In this document: one piece after another, positions 55,211 to 63,962 of the stretch | How positions within the stretch are numbered: the stretch's first letter is position 1 | Layout of the letters: every line of letters starts with the position of its first letter | The notes under the pieces: model-generated | What the model was told of the DNA's origin: nothing | The model's database searches: none | The model's input: the letters and a program-made list of their open reading frames with translations, nothing else | Translations under genes and position numbers: made by a program | Source: Pedobacter sp. WC2423 | GTDB lineage: Bacteria; Bacteroidota; Bacteroidia; Sphingobacteriales; Sphingobacteriaceae | Length of the DNA: 64,000 bases | Reading direction: 5' to 3' | Assembly: GCF_040822065.1 (NCBI RefSeq) | Contig: NZ_CP162005.1 | Span: 5,518,001 to 5,582,000, forward strand

Positions 55211-55594
55211 ATGCCGTTTGTAAATATTTACTTACCTGAGAATTACTCCAGGGAATTGAAAGAAACAATATCTTATTCAGTACATGAAAGCCTGATTGAA
55301 ATATTCAGCATTCCTGTAAATGATTACTTTCAAGTTATACATCCAGTGTCACCTGAAAATCTGATATTCCCTGAATCTTATCTGGATATCTCTCACGCTC
55401 CTGATCTGATATATATTCAGATTATTTGTGGTTCGGGACGTACTGTCGAGATGAAAAAATCACTTTATGCTGTTATTGTACAGAAAATCAGTTCAAGAAC
55501 CTGTATTTCTGCAAATGATATCATCATAGTTTTAAATGAAACGGCATTAGAAAATTGGTCATTCGGGCTGGGCAAAGCACAAATGATAAAATAA
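55211..55594 (+). CDS. Tautomerase-superfamily protein
   Basis: A 127-residue protein of the tautomerase superfamily. The sequence starts MPFVNIYLPE, so after removal of Met the N-terminal proline, the catalytic base of the family, is exposed. The beta-alpha-beta arrangement repeats once (second half from about IYIQIICGSG), giving the long-chain form of about 130 residues. Such enzymes isomerise or dehalogenate small keto/enol acids. The cupin gene starts 19 bases later. Substrate unknown. Confidence 0.85.
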   Translation: MPFVNIYLPENYSRELKETISYSVHESLIEIFSIPVNDYFQVIHPVSPENLIFPESYLDISHAPDLIYIQIICGSGRTVEMKKSLYAVIVQKISSRTCISANDIIIVLNETALENWSFGLGKAQMIK

Positions 55595-55613
55595 GCTATA
55601 AGCTATACAACTC

Positions 55614-56006
55614 ATGAAAAAGATAGAGGTCAAGCAAATCGTCACCTTACCTGCCCCTGAAAAATACATTAATGGAATTGCATGGATCAGGAGTTTGATA
55701 AATGAATCCAGCATAGGCTGCGCCTTATCCGTTGTCACATTTGAACCAGGCGCTATAACTCACTGGCATAAACATCCTACAGTACAAATATTAATGGCTG
55801 AAAACGGTATTGGATATGTTCAGAAACGAAATGAAGTAAAGCAATTGATGCAACCAGGTGATCTGGTTATTATTTATCCCGGTGAAGAACATTGGCATGG
55901 TGCAACGCCAGAAAGCATGTTCTCTCACCTGGCAATACAGATGGAAAAAGATGAAGGAATAATTATAAGCAAAGTGACTGATGAAGAGTATTGCTCTCCA
56001 CTTTGA
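55614..56006 (+). CDS. Small cupin-domain protein
   Basis: A 130-residue single-domain cupin. The metal-site motif 1 is seen as ITHWHKHPTVQILMAENG and motif 2 as PGDLVIIYPGEEHWHGA, providing the usual histidines and glutamate. It resembles the carboxymuconolactone-decarboxylase-associated or quercetinase-like small cupins. It probably shares an operon with the tautomerase (19-base gap) and both are followed by an AraC gene. A role in modifying a small organic acid or quinone is possible but not readable. Confidence 0.88.
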   Translation: MKKIEVKQIVTLPAPEKYINGIAWIRSLINESSIGCALSVVTFEPGAITHWHKHPTVQILMAENGIGYVQKRNEVKQLMQPGDLVIIYPGEEHWHGATPESMFSHLAIQMEKDEGIIISKVTDEEYCSPL

Positions 56007-56035
56007 TGATATATTTTATAATCCGTTGATTTATT

Positions 56036-56049
56036 TACATTTGAAATGT
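56036..56049 (+). promoter_or_regulatory. Candidate -7 box overlapping a short palindrome upstream of AraC gene
   Basis: TACATTTG (56036-56043) matches TAnnTTTG and lies inside ACATTTGAAATGT, a 6-bp inverted repeat around one central base (56037-56049). It is 35 bases before the AraC start. Overlap of a palindrome with a promoter element would allow autorepression; this is inferred. Confidence 0.4.
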
Positions 56050-56083
56050 TTTAAGTATCTGGAATTTTAAATAAGAAATTTAT

Positions 56084-56860
56084 ATGATCAACAGCTGGAG
56101 AAATCTGTGTTTAGATAACATCACCTTTACCAGTGGTGATAATTTTACGCATAGTTTTCCTGTCCATTTTCATGAAGAATATACGATTGGGGTATCTGTT
56201 AATGGAATTCAGAAATTTTATTTTCAGGGTAAAAGCTGTTTTGTTGAACCCCAATCTCTTTTTCTGATTAAACCGCATATCATGCATTCCCATCATCCGA
56301 TAGCTGATCTGGGCTGGAGTTTTAAAAGTCTTTACCTCAGTAATGATCTGATGGAGCACTTGCTAACGGAAACCGGAATAAGAAGGATGAGTGATTATCC
56401 GCTTATTATTAAAGATCAGACTTTATTTAAACAATATATTCGTCTTCATTCAACTAATTTATTACCAGACGAAGCATTTCTAAAGGATTTCATTTGGCAA
56501 TTGTTGAGTAAAACTACTCAGAGTCCCGATCTTCCTGCGTCTGGCCCTTCCGAAGAAATTTTAGCCGTAAAGAGGTATTTATCAGCACAGTTTAATCAAA
56601 AACTTCGCCTGGAAAATATGGCTAATATTCATCGTATAGATAAATATCAACTGATCAGACAGTTCAAACAACACTTAGGCGTAACTCCAAATACTTATTT
56701 AACTATCCTGAGAATTGAAAAAGCAAGAAAAATGATCAATGATGGATATCCTATTGTTGAAGCAGCACTAGAAGCTGGTTTTTATGACCAAAGCCATTTT
56801 CACCATAGTTTTTTATATTACACAGGTGTTACGCCGGGCAACTTCAACAAACAACACTAA
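56084..56860 (+). CDS. AraC-family transcriptional regulator
   Basis: A 258-residue regulator with an N-terminal cupin sensor (SFPVHFHEEYTIGVSVNGIQKFYF, LIKPHIMHSHHP) and a C-terminal AraC domain (LENMANIHRIDKYQLIRQFKQHLG and AALEAGFYDQSHFHHSF). It follows the tautomerase and cupin genes and probably controls them or a neighbouring transporter. It is convergent with the sugar isomerase-like gene across a strong terminator. Confidence 0.92.
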   Translation: MINSWRNLCLDNITFTSGDNFTHSFPVHFHEEYTIGVSVNGIQKFYFQGKSCFVEPQSLFLIKPHIMHSHHPIADLGWSFKSLYLSNDLMEHLLTETGIRRMSDYPLIIKDQTLFKQYIRLHSTNLLPDEAFLKDFIWQLLSKTTQSPDLPASGPSEEILAVKRYLSAQFNQKLRLENMANIHRIDKYQLIRQFKQHLGVTPNTYLTILRIEKARKMINDGYPIVEAALEAGFYDQSHFHHSFLYYTGVTPGNFNKQH

Positions 56861-56930
56861 ATCGCTGATCAATCATACGGTTAATGCTAAAAAACAGGTA
56901 ATTCAAAGTAGTTCTATATTAGAAAAAATA

Positions 56931-56963
56931 AGAATACCCTCCTCATTGTCAGGAGAGTATTCT
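56931..56963. terminator. Bidirectional terminator between AraC and isomerase-like genes
   Basis: AGAATACCCTCCT (56931) pairs with AGGAGAGTATTCT (ending 56963) at 12 of 13 positions over a 7-base loop. It lies between two convergent genes and has A-rich sequence on its left and T-containing sequence on its right, suitable for both directions. Confidence 0.75.
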
Positions 56964-56975
56964 ATTATCTTGCCT

Positions 56976-57851
56976 CTATCTTAGAATATTATTCTTAATA
57001 AAAGTAGAGCTTTGTGTAATTGAACCAATTATGTCCGGTTTATAGTTCGTCTCATGTTCCACAAAGAAATATTTCATTCCGGAAAGCTTTGCCTGTTTAA
57101 AAATATCTTTATAATCTATAGATCCCGAACCAACTTCTGCATTCAAAGTCCGATCTGACTTATCCATGTCCTTGATATGCCACATCACAAACCTTCCGGG
57201 ACTGGCCTTAAAAAGTGTGTATGGCTGAACACCCGAACGAATAACCCAGTAGATATCCATTTCAAAATCGACCAGTTTTTTATTCGTGTTTTTTAACAGG
57301 ATATCCATTCCGGTTTCATTGCCATATTTGATAAACTCAAAATCGTGATTGTGATAGGCCAATTTCATTCCTGCATTTTTACAGAGTTGACCTGCATAAT
57401 TGAGCCTTTTCGCCAGCGTTTTATAATCCTGTGCACTGGTTCTCATATCTGGCAATAGCCACGGAATAGTAATATATTTTAGCCCAAGAATTTTACCTGC
57501 ACTAATCGCAGCCTTTAGCTCGGCCTGTTCACCTGATTTTAAGTATGGAAACATATTAAAATGACCGCTGATTGGCTTAAGATGGTTCTCTTCCAGGATC
57601 TTTTTGAGTTCCGCTGGTTTTAAGCCCCAAAATTGATCTTTGATATTAAAACCGTAAAGTTCAACCTGTGTGTATCCTGCCAGGGAAACTTTTTGCAAAG
57701 TTCCTTTAACATCTTTTGGTAATAGTTCACGAACAGAATAGAGTTGCAGACCAATGTCTTTTCTTTTTTGGGCACTTGATGCAGCTATCCCTGTGAAGAA
57801 CAGGATTGCAATAAGTAGCATTCGTGATAGATTTTTCTGTGATTTAAACAT
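56976..57851 (-). CDS. Secreted sugar phosphate isomerase/epimerase-like TIM-barrel protein
   Basis: A 291-residue exported protein of the xylose isomerase-like/AP endonuclease 2 superfamily. A signal peptide (to about residue 27, ASSAQ) precedes the barrel. Metal-site residues are seen in AYHNHDFEF, DFEMDIYWV, WHIKDMD and FVEHET. Exported members are common in Bacteroidota and often annotated as sugar isomerases, but the periplasmic location means the substrate is not a sugar phosphate. The gene is monocistronic. Confidence 0.85.
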   Translation of the reverse strand: MFKSQKNLSRMLLIAILFFTGIAASSAQKRKDIGLQLYSVRELLPKDVKGTLQKVSLAGYTQVELYGFNIKDQFWGLKPAELKKILEENHLKPISGHFNMFPYLKSGEQAELKAAISAGKILGLKYITIPWLLPDMRTSAQDYKTLAKRLNYAGQLCKNAGMKLAYHNHDFEFIKYGNETGMDILLKNTNKKLVDFEMDIYWVIRSGVQPYTLFKASPGRFVMWHIKDMDKSDRTLNAEVGSGSIDYKDIFKQAKLSGMKYFFVEHETNYKPDIIGSITQSSTFIKNNILR

Positions 57852-58068
57852 ATGTTTTTTTTTAATGTGAATATTTTTTTTCAGACAAGATATATTTAAT
57901 CATTTAAACTGCTTCATTTTTTTTCATTATTGTATGATTATTCTGCCAGCACATCTCTTTCAGCTGTTTCCATCTTTTCATCATGATTGATCTTAATCGG
58001 CTCACAGATTTAGCCGACAGGAAGTTACTATAATTAAGAAGATTATTACTAAGGAAACTTTATTCAGG

Positions 58069-58548
58069 ATGGATTGTAGTATTCAAATGGAACTGATAAT
58101 TGAAGAACTTAAAAAACTATTAATCGGTGGCGGTGCCCATGTTGGAATAAAAGATGCCACAGCAGATATTCCTTTTGCAATGCTTGGCGAAAGGCCGTAC
58201 GGTTTGCCTTATAGTATCTGGCAGCTTGTTGAACACATCAGAATTGCCCAGTGGGATATGCTGGAATTTAGCAAAGACGGTAATCATAAATCACCAAAGT
58301 GGCCCGATGAATACTGGCCAAAAGAAAATGCTCCGGCAGATAAAAATATTTGGGATAAAACTGTGGAACAGATTGATAATGATTTAAAGGCATTTATAGA
58401 ACTCGTTGAACGACGGGATTTGTATGAACCTATTCCGCATGGAAGTGGACAAAGCATACTGAGAGAAGCGCTTCAGATTGCCGATCATACAGCTTATCAT
58501 ACAGCTGAAATTATAGTCATCAGGCGTTTGCTGGGTATTTGGAAATAA
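58069..58548 (+). CDS. DinB/YfiT-like four-helix metal-binding protein
   Basis: A 159-residue cytoplasmic four-helix-bundle protein. Metal-ligand histidines are visible in QLVEHIRIAQWDM and at the C-terminus in IADHTAYHTAEI, the classic DinB-like pattern. The family includes thiol-dependent transferases and many members without known role. The ATG at 58087 is an alternative start. It stands in a 217-base divergent gap from the isomerase-like gene, in which I see only T-rich stretches and no clear signal. Confidence 0.85.
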   Translation: MDCSIQMELIIEELKKLLIGGGAHVGIKDATADIPFAMLGERPYGLPYSIWQLVEHIRIAQWDMLEFSKDGNHKSPKWPDEYWPKENAPADKNIWDKTVEQIDNDLKAFIELVERRDLYEPIPHGSGQSILREALQIADHTAYHTAEIIVIRRLLGIWK

Positions 58549-58592
58549 GTTAAATCCTTACTGGTTTTTGTGTCATCTGCAAAGGGCGTATG

Positions 58593-58600
58593 TATGTTTG
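58593..58600 (+). promoter_or_regulatory. Candidate -7 box (TATGTTTG) upstream of GNAT gene
   Basis: TATGTTTG matches TAnnTTTG and TTTG at 58567 lies 22 bases before it. It is 95 bases ahead of the acetyltransferase start. Confidence 0.4.
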
Positions 58601-58695
58601 AATATCAGGAATGTAGCTAAATAATTCTTGTCTTATGGTGCCGGAATGGTAATTTTACACCAGAAATTAATTACGGAACTTATTCAAAAATTAAG

Positions 58696-59193
58696 ATGGA
58701 TATTATTGCTGCCCAACTAGAAGATATTGATCAGGTTATGCTCATTATTGAGCAGGCAAAACAGATTATGCGTGCAAATGGCAATCAAACACAATGGATT
58801 AATGGATATCCATCAAGAGAAATCATAGCCGCTGACATTCGTAATCAGGATGCTTTTGTGTGTTTGGTCAATACAGAAATTGTGGGTTATTTTTGTCTGA
58901 TCATTGGAAGTGATCCTGAACCTAATTATAAAGTAATTGAGGAGGGTGCCTGGCTCAATAATTCACCTTATGGTGTAATACACCGATTGGCTTCTTCAGG
59001 AACGGTAAAAGGAATTGCAAGAAAAGCCTTTGATTTTGCATTTAGTCAAATCAATACTGTTAGAGTTGATACGAACCATGACAATATTCCAATGCAAAAA
59101 TTTCTTAGAAACAGTGGCTTCACCTATTGTGGGATTATTTATGTGAGCGATGGAAGCCCAAGAGATGCTTTTCAAAAAATAATAGCTGATTAG
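58696..59193 (+). CDS. GNAT-family N-acetyltransferase
   Basis: A 165-residue GNAT-fold protein. The order of strands fits: EDIDQVMLIIEQAK in helix 1, VCLVNTEIVGYFCLII in the central strands, the acetyl-CoA loop region GTVKGIARKAFDFAF, then RVDTNHDNIPMQKFLRNSGFTYCG, the typical last helix and strand. The substrate is not predictable. It is a stand-alone gene with a possible promoter at 58593. Confidence 0.88.
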   Translation: MDIIAAQLEDIDQVMLIIEQAKQIMRANGNQTQWINGYPSREIIAADIRNQDAFVCLVNTEIVGYFCLIIGSDPEPNYKVIEEGAWLNNSPYGVIHRLASSGTVKGIARKAFDFAFSQINTVRVDTNHDNIPMQKFLRNSGFTYCGIIYVSDGSPRDAFQKIIAD

Positions 59194-59329
59194 CAATATT
59201 TGAATTGCACGACTTTAAAATATTCTGGTTTTCCTGTTTCGGAAGTGAAATTCATAATAATATACAGCTGTTTTAATGATAATGCAAAACAGTATTTATA
59301 TTATTGCACTCCTATAAATAAAAATAAAT

Positions 59330-60193
59330 ATGGCTTCAGGTATTTTTGCGATTTTAGATGATATTGCTGCTTTAATGGATGATGTTGCGTTAACAGCTAA
59401 AATAGCGACCAGAAAAACTGCTGGTATTTTGGGTGATGATTTAGCTGTTAACGCGGAAAAGGCTACTGGTTTTCTAGCTTCGCGTGAACTGCCAGTACTT
59501 TGGTCGATCACTAAAGGATCTTTGGTTAACAAGCTTATAATTGTTCCTATTGCACTTTTACTAAATGCATTTTTTCCTGTTGCTATTAAAGCCATCCTGG
59601 TTTTAGGAGGATTTTATCTGGCTTATGAGGGGGTCGAAAAGATAATCGAATACTTTTTTCACCGCTCAAAAGCGGAACATGAACTACCAGCTGCAACTAA
59701 ACAAGAGGATGGCGATCCGGAAAAAGCAAAGATCAGATCCGCAGTAACAACCGATTTTATTCTATCTATAGAAATCGTAATTATTGCATTGGGAACTGTT
59801 CTGCAAGAAAATATAACGATACAGATTCTGACGGTTTCAATCGTTGCATTATTGGCAACAATTGGTGTTTATGGTATAGTTGCCCTTATTGTAAGAATGG
59901 ATGATGTTGGCTACAAATTAATCAAACGTTCCAATGAAAAAGGTTTTATTGCAAGTCTGGGTCTTTTGCTGGTTAAATCTCTCCCAATTATTATCCGGAT
60001 TCTGGCTGTAGTTGGAACAATTGCTTTGATCTTGGTTTCGGGGGGTATTTTTGTTCATAATATTGATTATTTGCACCATTTACTTCCAGAAACAGCATCA
60101 GTAATTAAGGAGTTTGTTATTGGTTTACTTGCAGGGATAGTTGCAGTTGCAATTATTACAGGCAGTAAAAAAGTAATTTCACTATTTAAGTAA
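59330..60193 (+). CDS. DUF808-family inner-membrane protein (YedI-like)
   Basis: A 287-residue membrane protein of the DUF808 family. The N-terminal stretch ASGIFAILDDIAALMDDVA is the family hallmark. Several hydrophobic segments follow (about 65-105, 140-200, 215-245 and 260-282), giving about six membrane spans. Function is unknown in the family. It is monocistronic here. The 136-base leader shows only a weak hairpin. Confidence 0.9.
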   Translation: MASGIFAILDDIAALMDDVALTAKIATRKTAGILGDDLAVNAEKATGFLASRELPVLWSITKGSLVNKLIIVPIALLLNAFFPVAIKAILVLGGFYLAYEGVEKIIEYFFHRSKAEHELPAATKQEDGDPEKAKIRSAVTTDFILSIEIVIIALGTVLQENITIQILTVSIVALLATIGVYGIVALIVRMDDVGYKLIKRSNEKGFIASLGLLLVKSLPIIIRILAVVGTIALILVSGGIFVHNIDYLHHLLPETASVIKEFVIGLLAGIVAVAIITGSKKVISLFK

Positions 60194-60280
60194 TTTCTAT
60201 TCATTGCTTTTCTGCATGGATATAATTTCAAGTTGCATATTCCTCTCGTTTTCTTACAATTTTTACTACCAGAACTGTTT

Positions 60281-60288
60281 TAATTTTG
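60281..60288 (+). promoter_or_regulatory. Candidate -7 box (TAATTTTG) upstream of NAD-binding epimerase-like gene
   Basis: Matches TAnnTTTG and lies 33 bases before the ATG at 60322. There is a T-rich stretch but no exact TTTG at the -33 position. Confidence 0.4.
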
Positions 60289-60321
60289 GTTAACAAATAA
60301 GAGGTAATTAAAAATAAAGCT

Positions 60322-61251
60322 ATGAAATTACATACCATTTTAGGTGCTACTGGTACCATCGCCACAGAACTGATACCAATTTTAAAGTCGCATCAATTAA
60401 ACATCAGACTGGTATCCAGAACTCCACAGCAAATTGAGGGTACCGAATCAGTAGCTGCCGACATGCTCAACTATGATCAGGTACTAAAAGCTGTAACAGG
60501 TTCAGAAGTCGTTTACCTGATTGTCGGTATTGCATACAATGCTGATATCTGGAAAAAAGAATGGCCGGTGATTATGCGTAACGTTATTGATGCTTGTATA
60601 GCTACAGGCGCGAAACTGATCTTTTTTGATAATGTATATATGTATGGCCGGGTAAATGGAACCATGACCGAGAATACACCCTATTTTCCTTCCAGCAAAA
60701 AAGGGCGGGTACGCATCGAAATTGCCCGTATGTTATTACAAGAAATGGCTGCCGGAACAATTAAAGCTGCGATAGCCAGAGCTGTAGATTTTTACGGCCC
60801 TGGGGTTACAGATAAAAGTGCTGCGGGTACACTGGTTTTTAACAATATGAAAAAAGGAAAAACCGCTCAATGGCCTATAAATGCAGACGTACCACGTTCT
60901 TATAATTATACTCCTGATGCTGCTGAAGCGCTTTATATACTTGCAAGTCATGAAAAATCATTCGGGCAGGTTTGGCATTTGCCTTCGGTAAGCCCACTAA
61001 CCGGAAGACAATTTATTAAGCTGGCAGCGAAATACATGAATAGTTCTGATCAGGTAACTGTACTGCCCAAATGGCTGTTAAAAGTAATTGGCTTTTTCAA
61101 CCCTTTTATGAAAGAAGCATATGAAATGAATTACCAGGACGAATTTCCATTTCAATTCAGCTCAGCCAAGTTTGAAAAAGCTTTCAACTTTACACCGACT
61201 CCTTATGAGGATGCAGTGAAAGCTACCGCCGAATGGTTTCTGAAAAATTAA
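60322..61251 (+). CDS. NAD(P)-binding epimerase/dehydratase-like (atypical SDR) protein
   Basis: A 309-residue Rossmann-fold protein. The dinucleotide-binding motif is LGATGTIATEL at the N-terminus, with VSRTPQ marking the end of strand 2. A NVYMYGRVNG segment sits where extended SDRs carry their active-site Tyr, and YNYTPDAAEALYILA follows later. It resembles NAD-dependent epimerase/dehydratase proteins of the atypical SDR type. It is a single gene, convergent with the sugar dehydrogenase across a strong terminator. Substrate unknown. Confidence 0.87.
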   Translation: MKLHTILGATGTIATELIPILKSHQLNIRLVSRTPQQIEGTESVAADMLNYDQVLKAVTGSEVVYLIVGIAYNADIWKKEWPVIMRNVIDACIATGAKLIFFDNVYMYGRVNGTMTENTPYFPSSKKGRVRIEIARMLLQEMAAGTIKAAIARAVDFYGPGVTDKSAAGTLVFNNMKKGKTAQWPINADVPRSYNYTPDAAEALYILASHEKSFGQVWHLPSVSPLTGRQFIKLAAKYMNSSDQVTVLPKWLLKVIGFFNPFMKEAYEMNYQDEFPFQFSSAKFEKAFNFTPTPYEDAVKATAEWFLKN

Positions 61252-61329
61252 GCTGGTAATACCAATTGCTAACGGATTGATGACCAAAGCGGGATTTGAT
61301 AGTATTGAAACCCAAACAATTTAGAATTT

Positions 61330-61370
61330 AAATTATTGCCTCTCTGCAAGCCGTAAAGAGGCAATAATTT
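61330..61370. terminator. Strong bidirectional terminator
   Basis: A perfect 14-bp stem (AAATTATTGCCTCT and AGAGGCAATAATTT) with a 13-base loop sits between convergent genes. The stem is A-rich on its outer left and T-rich on its outer right, so it works in both directions. Its right arm overlaps the stop codon of the minus-strand sugar dehydrogenase. Confidence 0.85.
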
Positions 61371-62601
61371 ATTTCTTAGCAACTCTGTAAAATCTGCCGC
61401 TATCAGTTATGGCATATAGTGCACCATCTTTACCAACAGCAACCGCCCGAAAGCGTTCTCCTTCACTCTTCAATAACCGCTCTTCACCAACTATTTTATT
61501 GTTTTTAATAACTAATCTGGCAATGTGCATACTGCTCAGACCGCTTACAAATAGATTACCTTTCCATTCAGGAATCACGCTACTATTGTAAAATGCAATT
61601 CCTGCCGGTGAAACTACTGGATCCCAGTAATAAATGGGTTGCTGAGTACCGGCTTTTTGCTGGATGCCAGCTCCTACTTTTTCACCGCTATATTCTATTC
61701 CGTAAGTAACTACAGGCCATCCGTAATTTTTCCCCGGACGAATAATATTGATTTCATCACCACCTCTTGGACCGAATTCTGATTCCCATAATTCGCCGGT
61801 CGAAGGATTTATTGCTAAACCTTCAGGGTTACGCAAACCATAAGCATAAATTTCAGGTCTCGCATTTTTTGTTTTAGCAAATGGGCCACCGGGAACAGCT
61901 TTTCCATTTTTTGTCATATGAATGATCTTTCCAATAGACGCATTCAACGATTGCGCCTGCATACGGATATCAATTCCAGAGCGTTCACCAGTACTTACAA
62001 ACAGATTCCCTTTTTTATCAAATACGATACGGGAACCAAACTGAAGACTTCCTTTGTAGGCTGGCGTGGCGCGGTATATCACTTCAATATTTTCCACTTT
62101 ACTTTCGTCTGCAGCTAATTTTCCTTTGGCAATTGCTAATAAACTACCTCCGGAGGCCTGTTCTGAATAAGCCCAGTAGATCATTCTATTGGTCGAAAAC
62201 TGTGGATCAATATTTACATCCAGTAAGCCACCCTGTCCGTCGGGAACTACGGCTGGCAAACCTGTAATTTTCTTCACTACTTTTCCGGCTGTGGTTACAA
62301 TGGACATTGTGCCCATCTTTTCAGAGATTAAAAAACGTCCGTCAGGTAAAAGACAAATTCCCCAGGGATGCTCTAAAGTTTTATTTAACAGCGTAACTGT
62401 AAAGGGCGTTTTAGTTTTTACGCCAGCAATTCGCGTCTGTCCTGCAAAAGCAGGCTTATATTTCGAATTGGCAGGTTGAGTTTCTACAGGCTGATTCGGA
62501 CTACCGGCAGCTTTAGTTTGTGCATAGGTGTTTGTACAGGTAAACAGCAGGGGCAGAAGGACAGCATAAACGGCTGTAGTTCTTTTATAAGATCGCATCA
62601 T
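61369..62601 (-). CDS. PQQ-dependent sugar dehydrogenase-like protein (Gdh/Asd type), secreted
   Basis: A 410-residue exported six-bladed beta-propeller of the soluble glucose/sorbosone dehydrogenase family. A signal peptide (TNTYAQ) and a short low-complexity linker precede the propeller. Family stretches seen are HPWGICLLPDGRFLISEK, GQGGLLDVNIDPQF, GLRNPEGLAINP, ESEFGPRGGDEINII and KNYGWPVVTYG. Members use PQQ and calcium to oxidise aldose sugars in the periplasm. PQQ synthesis genes are not in the window, so the cofactor must come from elsewhere. Confidence 0.92.
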   Translation of the reverse strand: MMRSYKRTTAVYAVLLPLLFTCTNTYAQTKAAGSPNQPVETQPANSKYKPAFAGQTRIAGVKTKTPFTVTLLNKTLEHPWGICLLPDGRFLISEKMGTMSIVTTAGKVVKKITGLPAVVPDGQGGLLDVNIDPQFSTNRMIYWAYSEQASGGSLLAIAKGKLAADESKVENIEVIYRATPAYKGSLQFGSRIVFDKKGNLFVSTGERSGIDIRMQAQSLNASIGKIIHMTKNGKAVPGGPFAKTKNARPEIYAYGLRNPEGLAINPSTGELWESEFGPRGGDEINIIRPGKNYGWPVVTYGIEYSGEKVGAGIQQKAGTQQPIYYWDPVVSPAGIAFYNSSVIPEWKGNLFVSGLSSMHIARLVIKNNKIVGEERLLKSEGERFRAVAVGKDGALYAITDSGRFYRVAKK

Positions 62602-62648
62602 GAGTTAATGAATAGGATTGTGTAAACTACTTAAATCTACAATTTTTT

Positions 62649-63194
62649 TTACTTCTCTCTCAATTCCTTCGCTACTCCTTTAATAAATAGATAATTTACA
62701 GTTCCGCCAATCACACCACCAACCACAGGTACCAGCCGGCGGCTTGCTTTAGAACCTATGCCCATCAGGATTTTCTCTGCAACTTCTTCCATCACATTTT
62801 TGCTGATGGCCAGTTTGGTATCGGCCTTTACAGAGGACGCTACAATTTTAAAAAAGTCGTCAAAACTAATTTTATATTTGCCTGTATGGTGATAGGAAAT
62901 TGCCAAAGTCACTCTGAACTGCTGAGCGATGATATTGATTACATCCAGAGGGGTGCCAATCAACATCGTTCCAATCCCGCCAACCCCTGTAATTAAACCA
63001 GAGCCGGCTGCCAGTAATGCACATTGATTAATAAACTTGTCGACGCCCATGGTATCCACACCTTTCTTAATATTCAATTGATCAATCTGGTTAAAGATCT
63101 GTTTAAAACCGCCTTCGGCAAGCTGTTTAAAGCCTTCTTTCGCATCTTTCTTTACTTTATTAAAACTGATCTGCTTCAACGATGGTAATTTCAT
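62649..63194 (-). CDS. EcsC-like small protein
   Basis: A 181-residue protein resembling the EcsC family. It has a lysine-rich N-terminus, a glycine-rich hydrophobic stretch (about 62-95) and a C-terminal glycine-rich segment (VVGGVIGGTVNYLF) that suggest membrane association. Function unknown. It lies on the minus strand between the sugar dehydrogenase and the quinone reductase-like gene, with gaps of 47 and 75 bases, and has no obvious link to them. Confidence 0.65.
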   Translation of the reverse strand: MKLPSLKQISFNKVKKDAKEGFKQLAEGGFKQIFNQIDQLNIKKGVDTMGVDKFINQCALLAAGSGLITGVGGIGTMLIGTPLDVINIIAQQFRVTLAISYHHTGKYKISFDDFFKIVASSVKADTKLAISKNVMEEVAEKILMGIGSKASRRLVPVVGGVIGGTVNYLFIKGVAKELREK

Positions 63195-63269
63195 TGTTTT
63201 TGATTTTATAGCAATACATATACTACTTTCATGCCAGAGCAGAGATCAGAGCAAGGTGAGCTTGTTTTT

Positions 63270-63800
63270 TTACAAAGCTTCCAGGAATGAAATATAATCC
63301 AGCGTAATTTTTTCTATTCTCTCTGTAGTAGGCTGATGTTCTGTTCCATAGAAAGCAAAGAGTGGTTTGTAATCTGCTCTTATATAGTCAAAAGTGATCT
63401 CAAATGGAGCTGTCAATTGCTTCAATGTATATTTATACCTCGCCGAAGCCTGGTAGTCTTCCTCGTTGATACCTGCCGAAATGCTTAAGGCAATCTTTTT
63501 GCCGGTCATTTGATAAGGGCTGCCATTACCATACGCCCATCCATGAGTTAATACCACATCCAGCCATTTTTTGAAAAGCGGCGGACAGTTAAACCAGTAG
63601 AAGGGAAATTGAAATACAATTTGATTGTGAGCTTCTAATAATCGTTGTTCTTGCTTAATATCAATATTTTCATCAGGATATAAACTATGCAGCTCATGTA
63701 CAGTATACTTTTCAGGATATTTATTCAATTCTTCTATCCATCGTTTGTTGATCACTGAATTTTCAGGATCCGGATGAATGACAATAATCAGAGTTTTCAT
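63270..63800 (-). CDS. NAD(P)H-dependent oxidoreductase (NQO1/MdaB-like flavodoxin fold)
   Basis: A 176-residue flavoprotein of the NAD(P)H dehydrogenase (quinone) family. Family motifs are IVIHPDPENSVINKRW at the N-terminus, QFPFYWFNCPPLFKKWLDVVLTHGWAYG in the middle and ALSISAGINEEDY. It should reduce quinones or electrophiles with two electrons using FMN/FAD. It is divergent from an HxlR-type regulator, a common regulatory pairing for such oxidoreductases. Confidence 0.92.
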   Translation of the reverse strand: MKTLIIVIHPDPENSVINKRWIEELNKYPEKYTVHELHSLYPDENIDIKQEQRLLEAHNQIVFQFPFYWFNCPPLFKKWLDVVLTHGWAYGNGSPYQMTGKKIALSISAGINEEDYQASARYKYTLKQLTAPFEITFDYIRADYKPLFAFYGTEHQPTTERIEKITLDYISFLEAL

Positions 63801-63888
63801 CTTACAGTTTTAATAAGCTTATTTAATTTGTCGGGGCAAAAGTGATTTTAAAAAGGGAGTTGATCAATAAGGGGTTAATTAATCATTT

Positions 63889-63906
63889 GGTGATCATTTA
63901 ATCACC
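63889..63906. promoter_or_regulatory. Inverted repeat in divergent gap, candidate HxlR operator
   Basis: GGTGAT (63889) and ATCACC (63901) form an inverted repeat with a 6-base spacer. It lies in the 162-base gap between the quinone reductase-like gene and the divergent HxlR gene, where an HxlR dimer would be expected to bind. Confidence 0.5.
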
Positions 63907-63962
63907 ATGCATTAAACTGTGTATTTGTTTACTTTTATGGCGCTAAAAATATAAATAAGCTG

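Noticed and set aside
59268..59292. CTGTTTT/AAAACAG hairpin upstream of the DUF808 gene
   Set aside because: A 7-bp AT-rich stem in AT-rich DNA is expected by chance and has no supporting context.
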